The position numbers were made by a program, and so were the translations under genes. 64,000 bases of DNA from Lepeophtheirus salmonis. Taxonomy: Eukaryota; Arthropoda; Copepoda; Siphonostomatoida; Caligidae. The notes beneath the pieces are model-generated. The model worked only from the letters and a program-made list of their open reading frames with translations, searched no databases and was not told where the DNA came from. Of the stretch, positions 45,043-57,575 are shown one piece after another. Numbering within the stretch: position 1 is the first letter of the stretch; each line of letters opens with the position of its first letter. Location of the stretch: the NCBI RefSeq assembly GCF_016086655.4, contig NC_052139.2, positions 25,300,002 through 25,364,001 on the forward strand. Direction: 5' to 3'.

Positions 45043-46635
45043 CCTTATACATTCTTGCTTTTCCATGGCTAAATTTCGGAGAAAAATCATCAAATGATGT
45101 TGAGCTGAAGGATGGTAATGCTGTAGGTGTGACTTTCTATATCATCATTCATATATTGAATCTAGAGAGATTTATACAATATGAGGTAGGGGAGAGAAAA
45201 ACCATGAGTGCTTTCTATGGCATTGGCTACATAAAGTCTATTAAATTATATTTTTCAGTCATTTTATGAATTCAAATCAAAGTGCGGCATGCTTAATATA
45301 GCTAAATTGATCATTGTGAGCTTCCTATTTAGGATCGAGAGTAAGTCATGAGCATAATGTTGCAAATGAAAGAGATTCAAAAACATTATTTCTCTTTACC
45401 TAGGAACGTCAAGTCACTCCAAGGATAATACCATAGATCTTTTAGAATCCGTTACAGTTCCTTTTTATGATTCTTCCAATGTTTACCCAGTTAAAGGCTA
45501 TCAAGGAAGAAAGGCATTCGGATTTCAAGCTGGCTCTAATATCATGATACCACTTCATTTAATATATGATAAAGAGTATTTGGAGAATTTTTGGATTCAA
45601 ACCGTATTTAAGCCCTCTGATGATCAGGTTTGAACTATTTATGGGGAAGCATATCATACCAATACATTTATTTGTAATTTATTAATAGGGTGGATACCTT
45701 TTTGCCATATTGAATTCCTTTGAAAGGGGTATCAAATTGGGTATAGAAATCCTTCCTACTCTAGAGAAAACCCAATCCCTTCATGTTCATATTAATGGTG
45801 ATCAAGACCAGGATCCTATTTATATTACTCTGAGACATCTTAAGCCTCAGTGGAACTTTTTGGACTTTAAAGTAATTAAATCGGGGCTTTTTACCCTATA
45901 AATATAATTTTTGGGAGTACGTAACATTATTAATTATTTTCAAGTTTGTTAATGGAAATCTCACTGTAGAACACAATTGCGTTCTTGTCTCTAAAAATAA
46001 GTTGAAGTTAGGAAGAGAAAAGATACTGTTAGATCGATCATCCACGCTTTACTTGGCACAAGCCGGATCTAAACTCCATGGAGAATTCGAGGTTTACATC
46101 TATAATCCATATGTATATTATAAAAATTTTATGTATTTATTTATATTTTCTATTATTTTAGGGTATAATTCAGGAAATGAAAATCGTATTGGGAGAGAAT
46201 CAGAGGAATCATTGTATCATGAATGGTAGTTTGGAGGTCATTGGAGAGAATGGTATTAAAAAGAAAATTGACGTATGTAGTAGTTACATCCCTTATTAAA
46301 CTATTGTAATGTATGTATAATATGATACAATTTCCCTTGTGTGGAAGAAATGGGTCACATCACTCATGACTGTTAAATATTTTCTTTTCTATCCCTCCCC
46401 CCTGGATGACCTTAATTTATTAATGCGTTACTCTTTTACACAGGATATGTATACTCTTAAAGGAACCAAGGGAAATAAAGGGGATCCTGGGGCTCCTGGT
46501 ACCACGGGTGCGAATGGTAAAAAAGGTCCAGTAGGTCCGCCAGGGCCTCCTGGGCCATCTGGTAAAGATGGATCCCGAGGTCCTCCTGGATTACCCGGTC
46601 TTCCATCAATCTCTCCACTTAATGGATCAAACGAT
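45043..46635 (+). CDS. Multiplexin-type collagen (XV/XVIII-like), N-terminal exons
   Basis: Five exons fit together in phase: 45404-45627, 45689-45871, 45945-46091, 46162-46272 and 46444-46635. A tentative upstream exon, 45043-45114 (ending ..DVELKDG, GTAATG donor), has the right phase but no ATG. The first four encode a thrombospondin-N/laminin-G-like domain: DLLESVTVPFYDSS, GGYLFAILNSFERGIKLGI, TLYLAQAGSKLHGEFEGI and a Cys-containing end (NHCIMNG), matching the collagen XV/XVIII N-terminal domain. The last begins a Gly-X-Y triple helix (KGNKGDPGAPG ... GPPGPPGPSGKDG). These are basement-membrane collagens whose C-terminus carries endostatin. The signal peptide and everything after 46635 were not found here. 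Confidence 0.85.
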
Positions 46636-47360
46636 GTGAGTTACATTATTATAACAATCTTAAAGTCAACTTTATGTTAGTTAGGTATTTAGCATATTAA
46701 GCCCCAATAAAAATACCAACCATCGTGATAGACTCGAGAGGAAAAACATATTATTATTATTATTTAACCAAATTTTGTCAACATAAGGTAATAAAAAAAT
46801 GAAGAAAAAATAATGTCCCCTTGTTTGTCATTCAAAATTACTTAGTCATAAACGATTGCTCTAGAAATTGCCCATTCTGTAACGCTTACTAATAAACAAG
46901 ATAAGGGAGATTGGGATAAGTTGAGTAAGATTTTACAAGCACGTTCAATTTGCTCATAATTTTGTTTTTTATCATTTTTTTTTTTTTTCAAAAATTTATT
47001 AAAACATTAATTGACAAATATGTCTAGCCTCTTAAAATTAATATCATCATAAACTTTTCGCACTCAGTACTGATGTTAAAATCCTCGACTTGCCCCATGA
47101 ATGAGGTAAGTTGATCACTAGGTTGCGGCAAAATGATCATTTAAAAGAAACACATATAAACAGTAGCATAGTAATAAATAAATATTTTTTAAATGGTGAA
47201 TTCTTTTGCTATTTTATTTTCTAAATATTGGAGGGTTTGAATTTTTATGTACCATTGTTCCATGTTACACAAAAATGAGCTGGTTTTCACGTTTTGCTAA
47301 TTCAACAACAACAAAAGGGAAAGGACGATTGGTTAATATGTATTGCTTTTGGAACGTAGC
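46636..47360. other. Probable collagen intron or spacer, first part
   Basis: Opens with a good splice donor (GTGAGT). No further Gly-X-Y exon was found anywhere between here and the window end, so either a very long intron starts here or the gene is broken. Confidence 0.4.
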
Positions 47361-47940
47361 CAGGGGCATCCGCAGGGTGTGGGGTGGAGGTCCTGTAGCC
47401 CCCCCCCCCAAAGGAATTTTTGCTTTTTACACGATTTGTTTTCCTCAAAGAATATAATTTTAGAAATTATTTTATAACAAAATTAATTTATCGCGAATAT
47501 CTGTGGAATTTGAAATTTCATTTTTTTTTTAAATTCTAAAAATTAAATTTTCTGTGATTAAATTTGGATTTTTGAAATTTTTTTTTAGAAAATTTTTATT
47601 TATTGATTTTTTTTTTAGAAAATTACAAAAACCAAGCCTTCCCCAAAATATAATCCTGCGGACGCACCTATTCTCCAAAAAATAAATATTTTTGAAACAA
47701 AAAGTTCAAAAATCCACAAATGTACCCAAAAAATTAAATTCTTTTGCAAACAATTTAAATAGCTCATGGCTATTCGATAAAAAAATTGGAAAAAAATTTC
47801 CAAAATCTACAGTTGTTCAAAAAAAAAATTGTTCGAAAAAAAAATTGGAAAAATTAATTTTCTAATATATTTATATATATTTTTTTTTTTTTTCATTTGA
47901 AAAATTAAATTTTTCACAACTTGGAAAAGTAATGAAAACC
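47361..47940. repeat. CCGCAGG-headed A/T snap-back repeat, copy A
   Basis: Head CAGGGGCATCCGCAGG, a G-rich/C-run segment (GTAGCCCCCCCCCC, AAAGGAATTTTTGC), then ~450 bp of alternating (T)n-GAAATTT and CC(A)n-TTTAAT blocks that can pair with one another. Frames within it are low-complexity artefacts. Confidence 0.7.
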
Positions 47941-48824
47941 TTAAATAAAAGTAATAAATTAGAATTGAATTGCAAATTCAACATTATATTCCCAATGCGT
48001 ATTCCGTTTCCAGAAAAAACACCCGATTCATCAATTCCGGATTCCGATTAATCGTCCTATCACTACTCTTAACCTTTTGGCAGTGTAGTAAATTGTACTG
48101 AAAGGAACATAAAATTTATCGCCACCAGGCTCATGGTTACCCCCTTATCTATTTATATAAGTAATTATACTACGGAGTTTATCATTTTTAAGCTAAGCTC
48201 CTCATCCCCCCCCCCCTCGAATTATGAAAGCTAGCAACGCCCTGATCGTCGTAATGATAAATGATAAATATTGGAAACAATATGACCCTCATCAATCAAA
48301 TGAAGGCTATAAACTATTAATAATATTATTGAGTATTCTAACTCTTTCCAAATAATTGTAAGAAAATATTAGTCTATATTTATTGCATATATGAAGTAAA
48401 AAAATTAATTGAGATTTTTTCCTTTCTTGATTTTTTAAAACTTTGTTTCTATGTTGACAATTTTTTTAGCTTAATAGAAACTTTATACATACAAGTGCAA
48501 ATAATAAATTTATGGATCATTAAACAGAAAAAAAATCAGTTTTGGTACTAAATATCTTCCAGTGTTGCACGCATCATTGAAAAAGTGCTAAAACTACTTA
48601 TTTTTCAAAAATTTGAAATCTGATTTTTAAATGTTATAATATGGAGAATATCATTCATTTTTATTTAAACATCTGTAAGAATAGTTAATTAATAGATTAC
48701 AAATAAAAAACTAGTGAGGGAAGGAATCAAAAAAAAATCCCGATGGGATTTTAGTAAAAATTAGAGAAGCTGATTCCGATTTTTTAATACTTTAAATGAT
48801 GGTTAAAAAATACCATTTTGTTTT
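47941..48824. other. Gene-free A/T-rich stretch
   Basis: A C-run at about 48208-48217 and scattered degenerate repeat pieces. No coding exon. Confidence 0.35.
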
Positions 48825-49010
48825 CAGGGGTGTCCACAGGATTGTATTTTAGGGGTTTTACTTGGTTTTTGGAATTTTTTGAAAAAAAAAAATGCCTGTT
48901 CCGATTCCAGAAAAAACACTCTATGTATTCTCCTATTCCGATTTTGATTAATCGTCCCATCTTTTCCAAAAACTCCAATTTTCAAACAACAAAAATGTTT
49001 GTTGTTTGGA
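48825..49010. repeat. CCGCAGG-headed repeat, truncated copy B
   Basis: Head CAGGGGTGTCCACAGG followed by GGTTTTACTTGGTTTTTGG and short A/T blocks; the body is much shorter than in other copies. Confidence 0.5.
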
Positions 49011-49254
49011 ATAAACAAGGATTCTAATTTCAAAAAATCGGGAAATCCTGACCATGTATTAACGTATGAGGTTGACAGACAATCAACATATATAAATGTA
49101 GTTGTTCAACATAAAACCAGTCTTTAAAAATCCAAGAAAATGAGAAAATCCCCATGAATTCTTTTACCTCATATTTAAGGGGGGGTGGGCAGAATTATTC
49201 TGACAATTTTATTTAATACATAGGAAATTTAAATTGAACAATTAATTGTTGTGT

Positions 49255-50160
49255 CATTTGATTTGATCCCCATCAGCATTGATCACCAACTGTAAATGGG
49301 ACATAAAGGCTGAATAGGCCTTTATTACATCTTTCTTGTTGAAGCAGGACATGTTTCTCTTTACAAAGAGCTTCAGGGATCTCAAAGAACTATAGGGATT
49401 TTCCTTTATCTTCTTTCTCAGCTCTGACCACAACTAGAAATCATACGGGTAAAGGTCAGGGCTATTAAAAGCTTTGACAACGACGTAGAAATGTATGTCG
49501 AGGTAATGTCCAAGGGCGTCCGCAGGAATATATATATATTCCTTTCTTTTTTGTGGGGAAGGGAGATATATATATATATATTTTTTTAATTTCAAAAACC
49601 ATAGGTATTCATAAAAAGGTTCAAAAATTAAATATTTTTGTAAATTTATTTTTCCAAATATTAATTTTTTTGAAGATTTTTTTAAAATTTTTTTGAAATA
49701 AATCAAAAAAATTCAATTATTAAATTTTTTAAATTAAGAGCTATTCACAAAAAAATTTCAAAAATCAACTGTTGTTCACAAAAAATAATCAAAAATTTAA
49801 AATTTGAAGTTTCAAATATGAATTTTCTTAGAAAAAAGTTTCAAAAATCCATAGTTATTCACAAAAAGTTAATTTTTTTGAAAAAAAAATTGAATATATA
49901 TATATATTTAATTTAGATAATTGGGGGATACATATCCTACAGGCCACACCCACCCCTCTGAAGGCAGTTTTTGCAACAATATATATATAATATTACCTCT
50001 GTCTTCTGTTAGCCAGTGCTCATTCTTTGGGTTGTAGGCAGCGTCCAAGTTGAGGTTTGACTCATCACTGAATAGCTTTATGATGCATGGATATGATATA
50101 CAGATTTGACAGGGTGTCTTGTCTCTTTGTAACCTTGATGTCCTTCATCTTCGTACATCT
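49255..50160 (-). mobile_element. Mariner transposase relic, split by an insertion
   Basis: Minus strand, from 50160: KMKDIKVTKRQ, then LFSDESNLNLDAAYNPKNEH with WLTEDR (first-Asp region, about 50085-50005). After a ~480-bp interruption it resumes with VVVKAFNSPDLYPYDF (third-Asp region), a stop, then LWSELRKKIKENPYSSLRSL and a C-terminus ending VINADGDQIK at about 49255. The interrupting 49511-49985 is a CCGCAGG-headed repeat. The second-Asp segment was lost. Confidence 0.7.
49511..49985. repeat. CCGCAGG-headed repeat, copy C, inserted in a mariner
   Basis: Head CAAGGGCGTCCGCAGG, TATATA runs, then the usual pairing T-rich/A-rich blocks, ending CACCCCTCTGAAGGCAG, an inverted form of the head. 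It interrupts transposase coding sequence, so it must have moved as a unit. Confidence 0.7.
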
Positions 50161-51220
50161 CAATATTTCATAGACATATTTGAGTCAATTAGTGGCTATT
50201 ATTCAAATTTTTGAGATAATTATAGGTAACCAAGAATTTCAACAACCATTTAGAATCTTTATTTGATTATAGAGACTGATATTGGACCGAATATTACCTC
50301 TTCAAATAGAATCTATCACTTTCTCATTGTTTCATTGGAACAATCAACTTTGACTGCTTAAGTGGGATTTGGGGCACCCTCAAAGGGTTTATAAGAACAA
50401 TTTGTTCATAGATATGAACAATTATTCGTCTAAGAAACAAATGTAATCCACATCAATTTTGAGAAATATCATACTGGCTTGCTTTTGTACTAACCTGTCA
50501 CATATGTAGGCATATATATTGAATTTAATTGTATCAGCATGGCAACTTGTACACATCATATGTAAAATATACATATGTGCTGTGTCAAAATTAAAACAAT
50601 CTTGAACAAAAATCGTGAAAAGGAGAAAACCTTATTGATTTACTTCATATATACATACAACCCAATATTTCATTGATATATATATTTGAGTAAAATGTAG
50701 ACTTGTTATCAAATTTCTGGCATGAGTTAAGATACTTACGAATTTTATCTATATTTAAAATCCCTTATTTGATTCAAGAGATTTACATTGGCCCCGATAT
50801 AAAGGCCCTTCAAATAAAATCTATTAATTTAACATTCATTAAACACTGACGATCAATTTGGCTTCCTTTAGGACAGGGATCTGAGGCAACTCAAAAGGAT
50901 TAATCAGAATATTTTTTAAATATAAATTGACGATAATTCGTCGAAGAATACAAATGTGATACGTCAACATAAAAACAATTATAAACAGAAATCAAGAATA
51001 GGCGATAATCCCAATTTAATTCAGGCCAATATTTCATAGCCATATTTGAGACAATTGTAGGCTTATTATTCCAATTAATGAGATGAGTATAGATACTCAA
51101 GAATTTTGTCAATAGGTCAGAACCTTTATTTGATTTACGTGACTTATATTGGACCCGATATAACAAACTTCTCAAATAGAATCCATCAATTTCACATTCA
51201 TTTATTGTGACCAGCGTTGT
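50160..51220. repeat. Diverged tandem copies of a ~360-510 bp repeat
   Basis: Three successive copies share ordered blocks: AATATTTCATAGACATATTT (50165, 50670, 51030), TATTGGACCCGATAT-type palindrome remnants (50277, 50785, 51137), TCAAATAGAATC (50305, 50815, 51174) and GACGATAATTCGTC-type sequence. The same family provides the perfect palindromes at 2987-3075 and pieces at 42430-43030, 51900-52040 and 53980-54420. Confidence 0.6.
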
Positions 51221-51851
51221 GTAAGTCCTAATTATGGACTGAACACTGTGTTCTATCCAGTTCACTCTCGGTCCAGTCCAGTTCAGTCCTGCATATCGGT
51301 TTTAAAACACGGGCATCCGCAGGGGGTGGGTAGGAGGGTCTGGAGCCCCTCCCCTCTTCCTAAATTAAGGATTTTATTTTTACTTTTGACTAGAAAATTT
51401 AATATTGAAATATTTTTTTCGAAAAATTTAATGTTTCAAATTTAATTAAAATTTTATTTTCTCACCAAAACATTTAATTTTTAAAAAAAATTACCAAAAA
51501 ATTTACTTTCTCTAAGTCGCTATGGATTTTTGAAATTTTTTTCCTAAAAATTTAATATTTAATTTTGAAATTATCTTTTTACAAAAAAAAAAAAAAATTT
51601 CTGTGAGTAGTTATTTATTTTTGAAATTTTTTCAAAAAAATTTAATTTTTTGTGAATGGCTAGGGATTTTGAAAATTATTTTCAAAAAAATACAATTTTC
51701 TTAAATTTTTTTACCAAAAATTTAATGTTTTGTACGTAAGTTTTTTGAATTTTTTTTTTTTTTTCAATAAAAATTCGAAAACCAAGCTCCCCCAAAAATT
51801 GACCGGCCCTAAGACTGGACTGGACCGAATAAATAATCACTCACACAACAT
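51212..51851. mobile_element. TA-type MITE, copy 3, split by a CCGCAGG repeat
   Basis: The left part (GCGTTGTGTAAGTCC ... CAGTCCTGCATATCGG, 51213-51302) and right part (GACTGGACTGGACC ... CACACAACATT, about 51812-51850) are the two halves of the MITE family seen at 41986-42201. The 500 bp between them is repeat copy D. Confidence 0.6.
51309..51808. repeat. CCGCAGG-headed repeat, copy D, nested in a MITE
   Basis: Head GGGCATCCGCAGGGGGTGGG, GGAGCCCCTCCCC, then ~430 bp of pairing A/T blocks to AAAAACCAAGCTCCCCC. The MITE resumes immediately afterwards. Confidence 0.65.
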
Positions 51852-52807
51852 TAGTTGTGACTATCAATGTGGCATTTGTAACACATCCACAATAGTTTAT
51901 AAGAATAATTTGCTCATAGAAATTGATGATAATTGTTCGTCAAAGAATACAAATGTAGGTAATCTGCACTCCATTTTAAGAAAAATCATTCTAGCTTGCT
52001 TTTTTGTTGACTGGACACAAAAATAATCAAATCGGTTAAGTTCCTTACACTTTCTCTTTCTATCCATCTACAGTATAATTGACATTCAGGGTTACAAATT
52101 TCTAGGGCAAATTTCTATCTTTTTATTTTATTACACTCTGGGAAAATTAACGATTTTTTCCATCGTCTATGATGAGACTTTAAAAAAAAATCGTTTCTCT
52201 CTATTTTTTCTCTTTATTTTTGACCTAATCTTAACATATTTTTATTATTTCCTAACGTAAAAAAAGAAAAAGAAAATAAAGATATTGTGTCTATGACCTA
52301 ACTCCTAAATAATATAGGTCAACTCCAAAAATAACGGAAGGAAATAATAATGAGGACTCACAAAGAGTTTTTCACCTCAAACACTCTTCATTTTCATAGT
52401 ATTCAACTTAATTTAATGAATATCACAAGTCTACAAAAAAAAACACCTCTTAAGTTCCATAATCAATAAATTGCTGATGTTCTGATCACAATTCTATAGC
52501 AGCGCAAGAAGAAACTTAAAAAAAATATTTTCCGGGAAGAGGTGTAACAGATTACAAAAGTAACATATATTTTTCAGAGCGCCCTCTATGGGAGTAACAT
52601 TGACCTTATGCATCATAATGTCTTCTCTGTAAAAGTCTCCGGCCCATTCATTCCGGTCCTAATAATTTTTTTAATTCTTTGGACTATGTGTGATTTGAGA
52701 CACTAAAGTTTTTATCATAATTCATGACCGATTTCAAAGAGAGAAAAAATACCTAAAGTTAAAAGTAAAATATATGTGGGACTAGAACGTATCATTCATT
52801 ATATTAT
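51852..52807. other. Gene-free stretch
   Basis: 51900-52040 belongs to the repeat family of 50160-51220. The rest is A/T-rich with no coding signal. Confidence 0.35.
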
Positions 52808-52990
52808 CAGGGGCGTCTGCGGGGGTGGGATGGAAGGGCTGTAGCCCACCCAAATTAGGAATTTTTGGCGTCTCACTAGAATTGTTTTTGTCATTCTGGC
52901 AAATTATGTAGCGTGGCAAAAAAATGTAATATTTGATTTTTTCCCCCCTAAAAATTTAACTTTTTCTTAATAGCTTGTATTTTTGAAAGA
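52808..52990. repeat. CCGCAGG-headed repeat, short copy E
   Basis: Head CAGGGGCGTCTGCGGGGGTG followed by GTAGCCCACCC and TTAGGAATTTTTGGCG, with a short A/T body. Confidence 0.55.
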
Positions 52991-53238
52991 TAGCTATGAC
53001 CGTGGGACTGAGAGACTGATATTTTTGTCCTTGGGACCGTTTAAGAATAAAAAAGATTGGTCGCATAAAAAAAAGGAGGGGGATGGCCTGATTTGGCACC
53101 CATCAAACACTACTTGTGAGTGATAAATATAAGTAGTTCCAATTCAAATTTCCTGCAAAACGATTTGACGAATAAACCCAATAGTATTTTGTTTTTTTTA
53201 CGTTTTTCCTTAATCTGTTTAATATCTACAAGTATTTA

Positions 53239-53490
53239 TTAAAAACTTCTTATTCGGCAGAAATACAAGCTCCAATCTACTTGCATACTTTTCGGATATA
53301 CTCTTCCGACATGTTGTTTCATACTTTTCCAATTGAGGACTAAAATTAGGCTGTTGACATTGTTGCTACCCTCCACATGCTTCCATTTCCCGAAGTCAAG
53401 TAGATTCCGGTTTGGGTTTGATGGTAGCCATAACTCACTCGACCTAAATCTGGTTAACTTTAGTTTTTTTATCAAATAACTGGTATGTAC
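53239..53490 (-). mobile_element. Mariner transposase C-terminal fragment
   Basis: The minus frame reads LWLPSNPNRNLLDFGKWKHV, VNSLILVLNW and VGRVYPKSMQVDW, aligning with the SSPDLNPLDYxxW ... SLKAxIVxxW ... CKSFRPRLEAxI end of mariner transposases. The third catalytic Asp is replaced (PNRN for PDLN). Confidence 0.55.
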
Positions 53491-54429
53491 AGGAGCAAAC
53501 ATTGGTTATTGATAACCAAATTATGCAAAAAACAAGCCTACATAGAATTACTTTTTGAATTGATTTATAAATAATACATAGCATTAAGAAATATATCACA
53601 AAACCCCGTAGACAATTTTATAACATTGTAACCAATCGTTACGGAGCAAGATACTTTTGAATTCACTTACTATCATTCAGGGAGTTGTATTATTTTGCCA
53701 TAAGACGACGTGCCCCTCTATCGCTTTGCTTACGTACCATAGAGATAAAAAACAAAGTGGGATGTGTCAAGAAGAAGTTGAGGCCGTCCTAATTGACCAA
53801 AACATTCAAATTGTAGTAGTAATAAATAGGTGAATGTTAACAACCTAGACTGAGGGGGCTTCAAATATTTTTATGATTGATACTCACTGTATTGTACACT
53901 TGATTCTATTTTTCTGTATATAACTTTTTCTGTTTTTATAGAAGTATAGGATGATTTAATATACAAGATTGACGTATGAATAAATATATTTTCCATTGTT
54001 TTGGTCAATTAACCTTCGGCTTCAAAGAAATAGAGTTGATTTTGCTCTTTGTATTTGATCTCTTACAAACTAACCTATGTAAACAATGTTCACGGCCCAT
54101 TAGTTGTTTTTGTATCAAATCCAGTTTTCAAAAATTGCCAATGTTTTTTAAAAAAATTATTTTTACCCTTTTCATAGGTTTGAGTCAACTTTTGAGTAAG
54201 AAAAATAAAACAAAAATTACCACATAAAAGTTAATTCATTCTTTGCAAAAAAATTAAGTTGATTTCAAATATTTGGTGCCTCAATGTAAAAGCAATCTGA
54301 AACAAAATCAAAAAAGGGGGAAATCCCAATATATTTTTTACTTCATAGATAAAAAGAGGTCAATATTTCATTGACTAAACTATACGCTTACCTGGCCAAA
54401 TGTTATTACTTACCCATTTTAACACACAA
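53491..54429. other. Gene-free stretch
   Basis: 53980-54420 contains pieces of the 50160-51220 repeat family (CAATATTTCATTGAC). No coding exon. Confidence 0.35.
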
Positions 54430-55020
54430 TGTATTAAAGTCCATGGGAGGATCCTGAGTGAATAAGGCCTGGATCCACTGTTGGGGTTTCTTTGCAGAGT
54501 AAACAGTTGTTCCATCTTGTTGGAACACCCAGGGAGAATTGTACACGATGGGTTTGATCCATGGGATTGAATAAATTTGATATCCAGAATTTTGACGTAT
54601 TCATCAGTCTTCAGACGTTATCCTCAAGGAAGCCAGCCGGGATTTATGGACTTCCAGATGGATACAGCCAGGACTAACATAATCACTGAATCAGGGTGTT
54701 TGAGGGTCGAGGGATCCTCAACTACATCCCCAAATGGAATTACTCGATCATTGCTGATTGGGACTTGTTCATCTTTTTGGCTATGTCAGCAATTGAGAAA
54801 CTTTTGAAAGCCCGAATTAGGCAGTTGACATATACAGAGAGTTTCATTCCTGTGGCTTTAGAGTGTATGAGGTCCTTTCCGACCTTCAACTGCATGGGTA
54901 CATTGTAAATCGTGTTCCTCGAGGCCTCAGTCCCAAATGCCCATCTGCGACAATCCCACGTAGAGGAACGCTGCGATCTCAATCCTTTTCTAGTACTTTG
55001 TGCTTAAAGTGGCGACTAAG
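54430..55020 (-). mobile_element. Mariner transposase relic
   Basis: Minus strand, from 54982: a helix-turn-helix region (VGKDLIHSKATGMKLSVYVN, then SIADIAKKMNKSQSA), then after frameshifts YVKILDIKFIQ-like sequence and YNSPWVFQQDGTTVYSAKKP (second-Asp motif FQQD), QQWIQALF. The first- and third-Asp segments are missing. Confidence 0.65.
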
Positions 55021-55189
55021 ACAATGTTTCGACAGCTAAATATGTGTTCTACAACATTGCTCAAAGAAACGTTCTAAAAAAAATACTCTTAACCTCTCAT
55101 AATTTGCATAATAGAAATTAGTAAATAATAACGGTTGGCCCGGTATTATTCAAATTTCCGAGATGATTTAAGATATCCAAGAATTCTCT

Positions 55190-55800
55190 ATTTGATTTGT
55201 GTTTTTTTTTTCGTCCAAAAAGTTTAATTTTTTCGGAATAACTAAGGTTTTTTGAAAAAAATTTCAAAAAAAAATTAGTATTATAAAATATTCTTTCAAA
55301 AGAATTAATTTTTCAAATAAATTTTTTGATATAAATTAATTTTTAAAAATTTTTCAAATTTTTTTTAAAAATACAAAGCTATTTTAAAAATACAAGGTTT
55401 TTGGAAAAACTATATAAATATTTTTTTTTTTTTTTTAAATCCACTGTTGTTTATTAAAAATTTAATTTTTTGGAGCTAAAACTCAAAAACTAAATTTCAA
55501 TGATATTTTTTTATTTTTAAATTTCAATGATATTTTTTTATTTTTAAATTTCAATGGTATTTTTTATTTTTAAATTTCAATGATATTTTTTTATTTCAAT
55601 GATATTTTTTTATTTCAATGATATTTTTTATTTTTAAATTTTAATGGTATTTTTTTATTTTTAAATTTCAAATATTTTTCTCCAAAAAAATTTAAAAATC
55701 CATAGCTATTTAGAAAAAGCTAAATTTTTGGAAAAAAAAATTTTCAATTTTTTTTTGGTGGGGAAAAAAATTTAAAATTTTAATTTGATTTTAGGGAAAA
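55190..55800. repeat. A/T snap-back body with a 26-bp tandem array
   Basis: Within a stretch of pairing T-rich/A-rich blocks, 55492-55670 is a clean tandem array of about seven units AAATTTCAATGATATTTTTT + TATTTT, some shortened by loss of the TTTTAAA part. Confidence 0.7.
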
Positions 55801-56578
55801 ACGCAAAAAATCATTAAGGGGGGTGCTTCATTTGTTATCTTAATTATTCAAATTGAAAATTCCCGCAAACCATAATATACTTGTATACAAAAAATATATA
55901 GATTTGTGATCTAGTAATATTTGCATTGAACACTAAGCTCTATAGATTTTTAGAGAAAGTCTAATTTTGTATTTAATTTCTTTCTTTTTTTTTTTTACAG
56001 CCAAGCTGGAGGACTCGAGTGGTAAGGATATTTATATATATTTTCTTCGGCCCTTTTTGTTTTTTATTGCTATATAATTTATATATTAATAATGTCCTTA
56101 AAATAACCTTGAGAAAAGGAATATAATAGTGAGAGGTGACGCTGGTGGTGGGATTGGTGAATAGTATTTTATCATTGATATACATCTTAAATGCGGAACT
56201 TTCTTTTGTACAAGATATGGATCACTATAAAAGAGTTTTTTGTTTTTTTTAGATCCTTAAAATAAAAGACAAGAAGGAGGGGCAGGTGGAAAAAATATTC
56301 ATAAAACCTATTATTATTAATTGGGCTTAATTGAATCATGTCATTGATCAATAAATCAATGAAGAACAGTAATTCCTTGCCTTAATTGTATTGTATTCAA
56401 AAAAATAAAATAAACAGAAAAAAAGGATCAAATCATTTGGTAGTCATTAGATAGGCAATTCATTATCCCACTGATGTAATTAAACTTTATTTATGCTAGG
56501 GAACTGTTCATAGATGACGTATAAGAGCGAATTCAACTAATCCCAAAACTGAAAGGGGGAATCGGAAATTTCGATAGC
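55801..56578. other. Gene-free stretch
   Basis: A/T-rich with no coding exon or transposon domain recognised. Confidence 0.35.
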
Positions 56579-57139
56579 CAGGGATGTCTGCAGATGGTGG
56601 GTTAGAGGGGCTATACCCCCCCCCCCGAAGTAAGGAATTTTTGCTTTTACTAGAAAATTTAATATTCTATTTCTTTTTTAAAAAATTTGATTCTTACATT
56701 TTTTGTTCAAAAATGTAATTTTCTGTAAATAACAGTAAATTTTTCTACAAAACATTTAACATTTGACTTTTTTTTTTTTTTATATTTTTTTCAAAAAAAA
56801 AAGAATAATTTTTTTGTAAATAGCTGTGGATTATTGAATTTTTTGTAAACAGCTTTAAACTTTTGAATTTGTTTCCCCACAAATTTAATTTTTAAAAATT
56901 AATTTTTGAAATTTTTTTTTCCAAAAAATTAATTTTTGAAATTTTTTTCCAAAAATTTAATATTTGAAAATTATTTTTTTGAAATTTTTTTCCAAAAAAT
57001 TAAATTTTTTGTGAATAAATGTGGCTTTTGAATTTTTTTCCAAAAAATTTACTTATTCAATTTTTTTTCCAAAAATTTAATTTTTTTCGTACAAATTCCA
57101 GAAACCCTTAAATATACTCCTCGTCTTCGGACGCCCCTG
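56579..57139. mobile_element. CCGCAGG-headed repeat, copy F, with both ends
   Basis: Left end CAGGGATGTCTGCAGATGG; right end is the reverse complement of CAGGGGCGTCCGAAGACG. The two form imperfect terminal inverted repeats, 561 bp apart. The interior is the usual C-run followed by alternating GAAATTTTTTTCC / AAAAAATTTAAT blocks. This copy best shows that the family is a non-autonomous element with defined ends. Confidence 0.7.
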
Positions 57140-57239
57140 TTAGCGCAAGACAAAAAACATTCTTAATTTTTATTTTAGTGAGGTGACACTTCCTTAACTT
57201 TAATAAACATCACAACCTCTCATTCAAAAAGAAACATGG

Positions 57240-57575
57240 AATAAGGCCAGTTCCTAGTTAGCAAATTATTTCCAAAATTAGATTTATTATTCAAGAATTG
57301 CTGCTAATGGTTCACAGCTTAACAAGAATTAATTCTAATTGAACCAATTAACGTTCAGAACACTGATTAGGATAAAAAAAGTAACAGAATTTTATCACGT
57401 AACCTTTACTCCAAGGGGAAGGGAAGGCCTAGATCAGCTGGAAGCTTGTCCATTCTTCCAGCCTTTGAAATTATTACTCAATAACTGATGGTAATTGCTC
57501 ACAGCTGAACAAGACCTCATTCTAAATCAACCAAACAATGTTCAGAACACTGAGTAGGAGAAAAGAAGTAAAAAA
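57240..57575. repeat. Tandem duplication of a dispersed repeat
   Basis: Blocks GGTTCACAGCTTAACAAGA, AATTCTAATTGAACCAA and GTTCAGAACACTGATTAGGA (57309-57370) recur as GCTCACAGCTGAACAAGA, ATTCTAAATCAACCAA and GTTCAGAACACTGAGTAGGA (57493-57560). The flanking AGTTAGCAAATTATTTCC is the inverse of a motif found near 63860. Confidence 0.55.

Noticed and set aside
47615..49706. Several 60-90 codon frames rich in Phe, Lys and Ile
   Set aside because: They are translations of the A/T snap-back repeat bodies and have no protein character.
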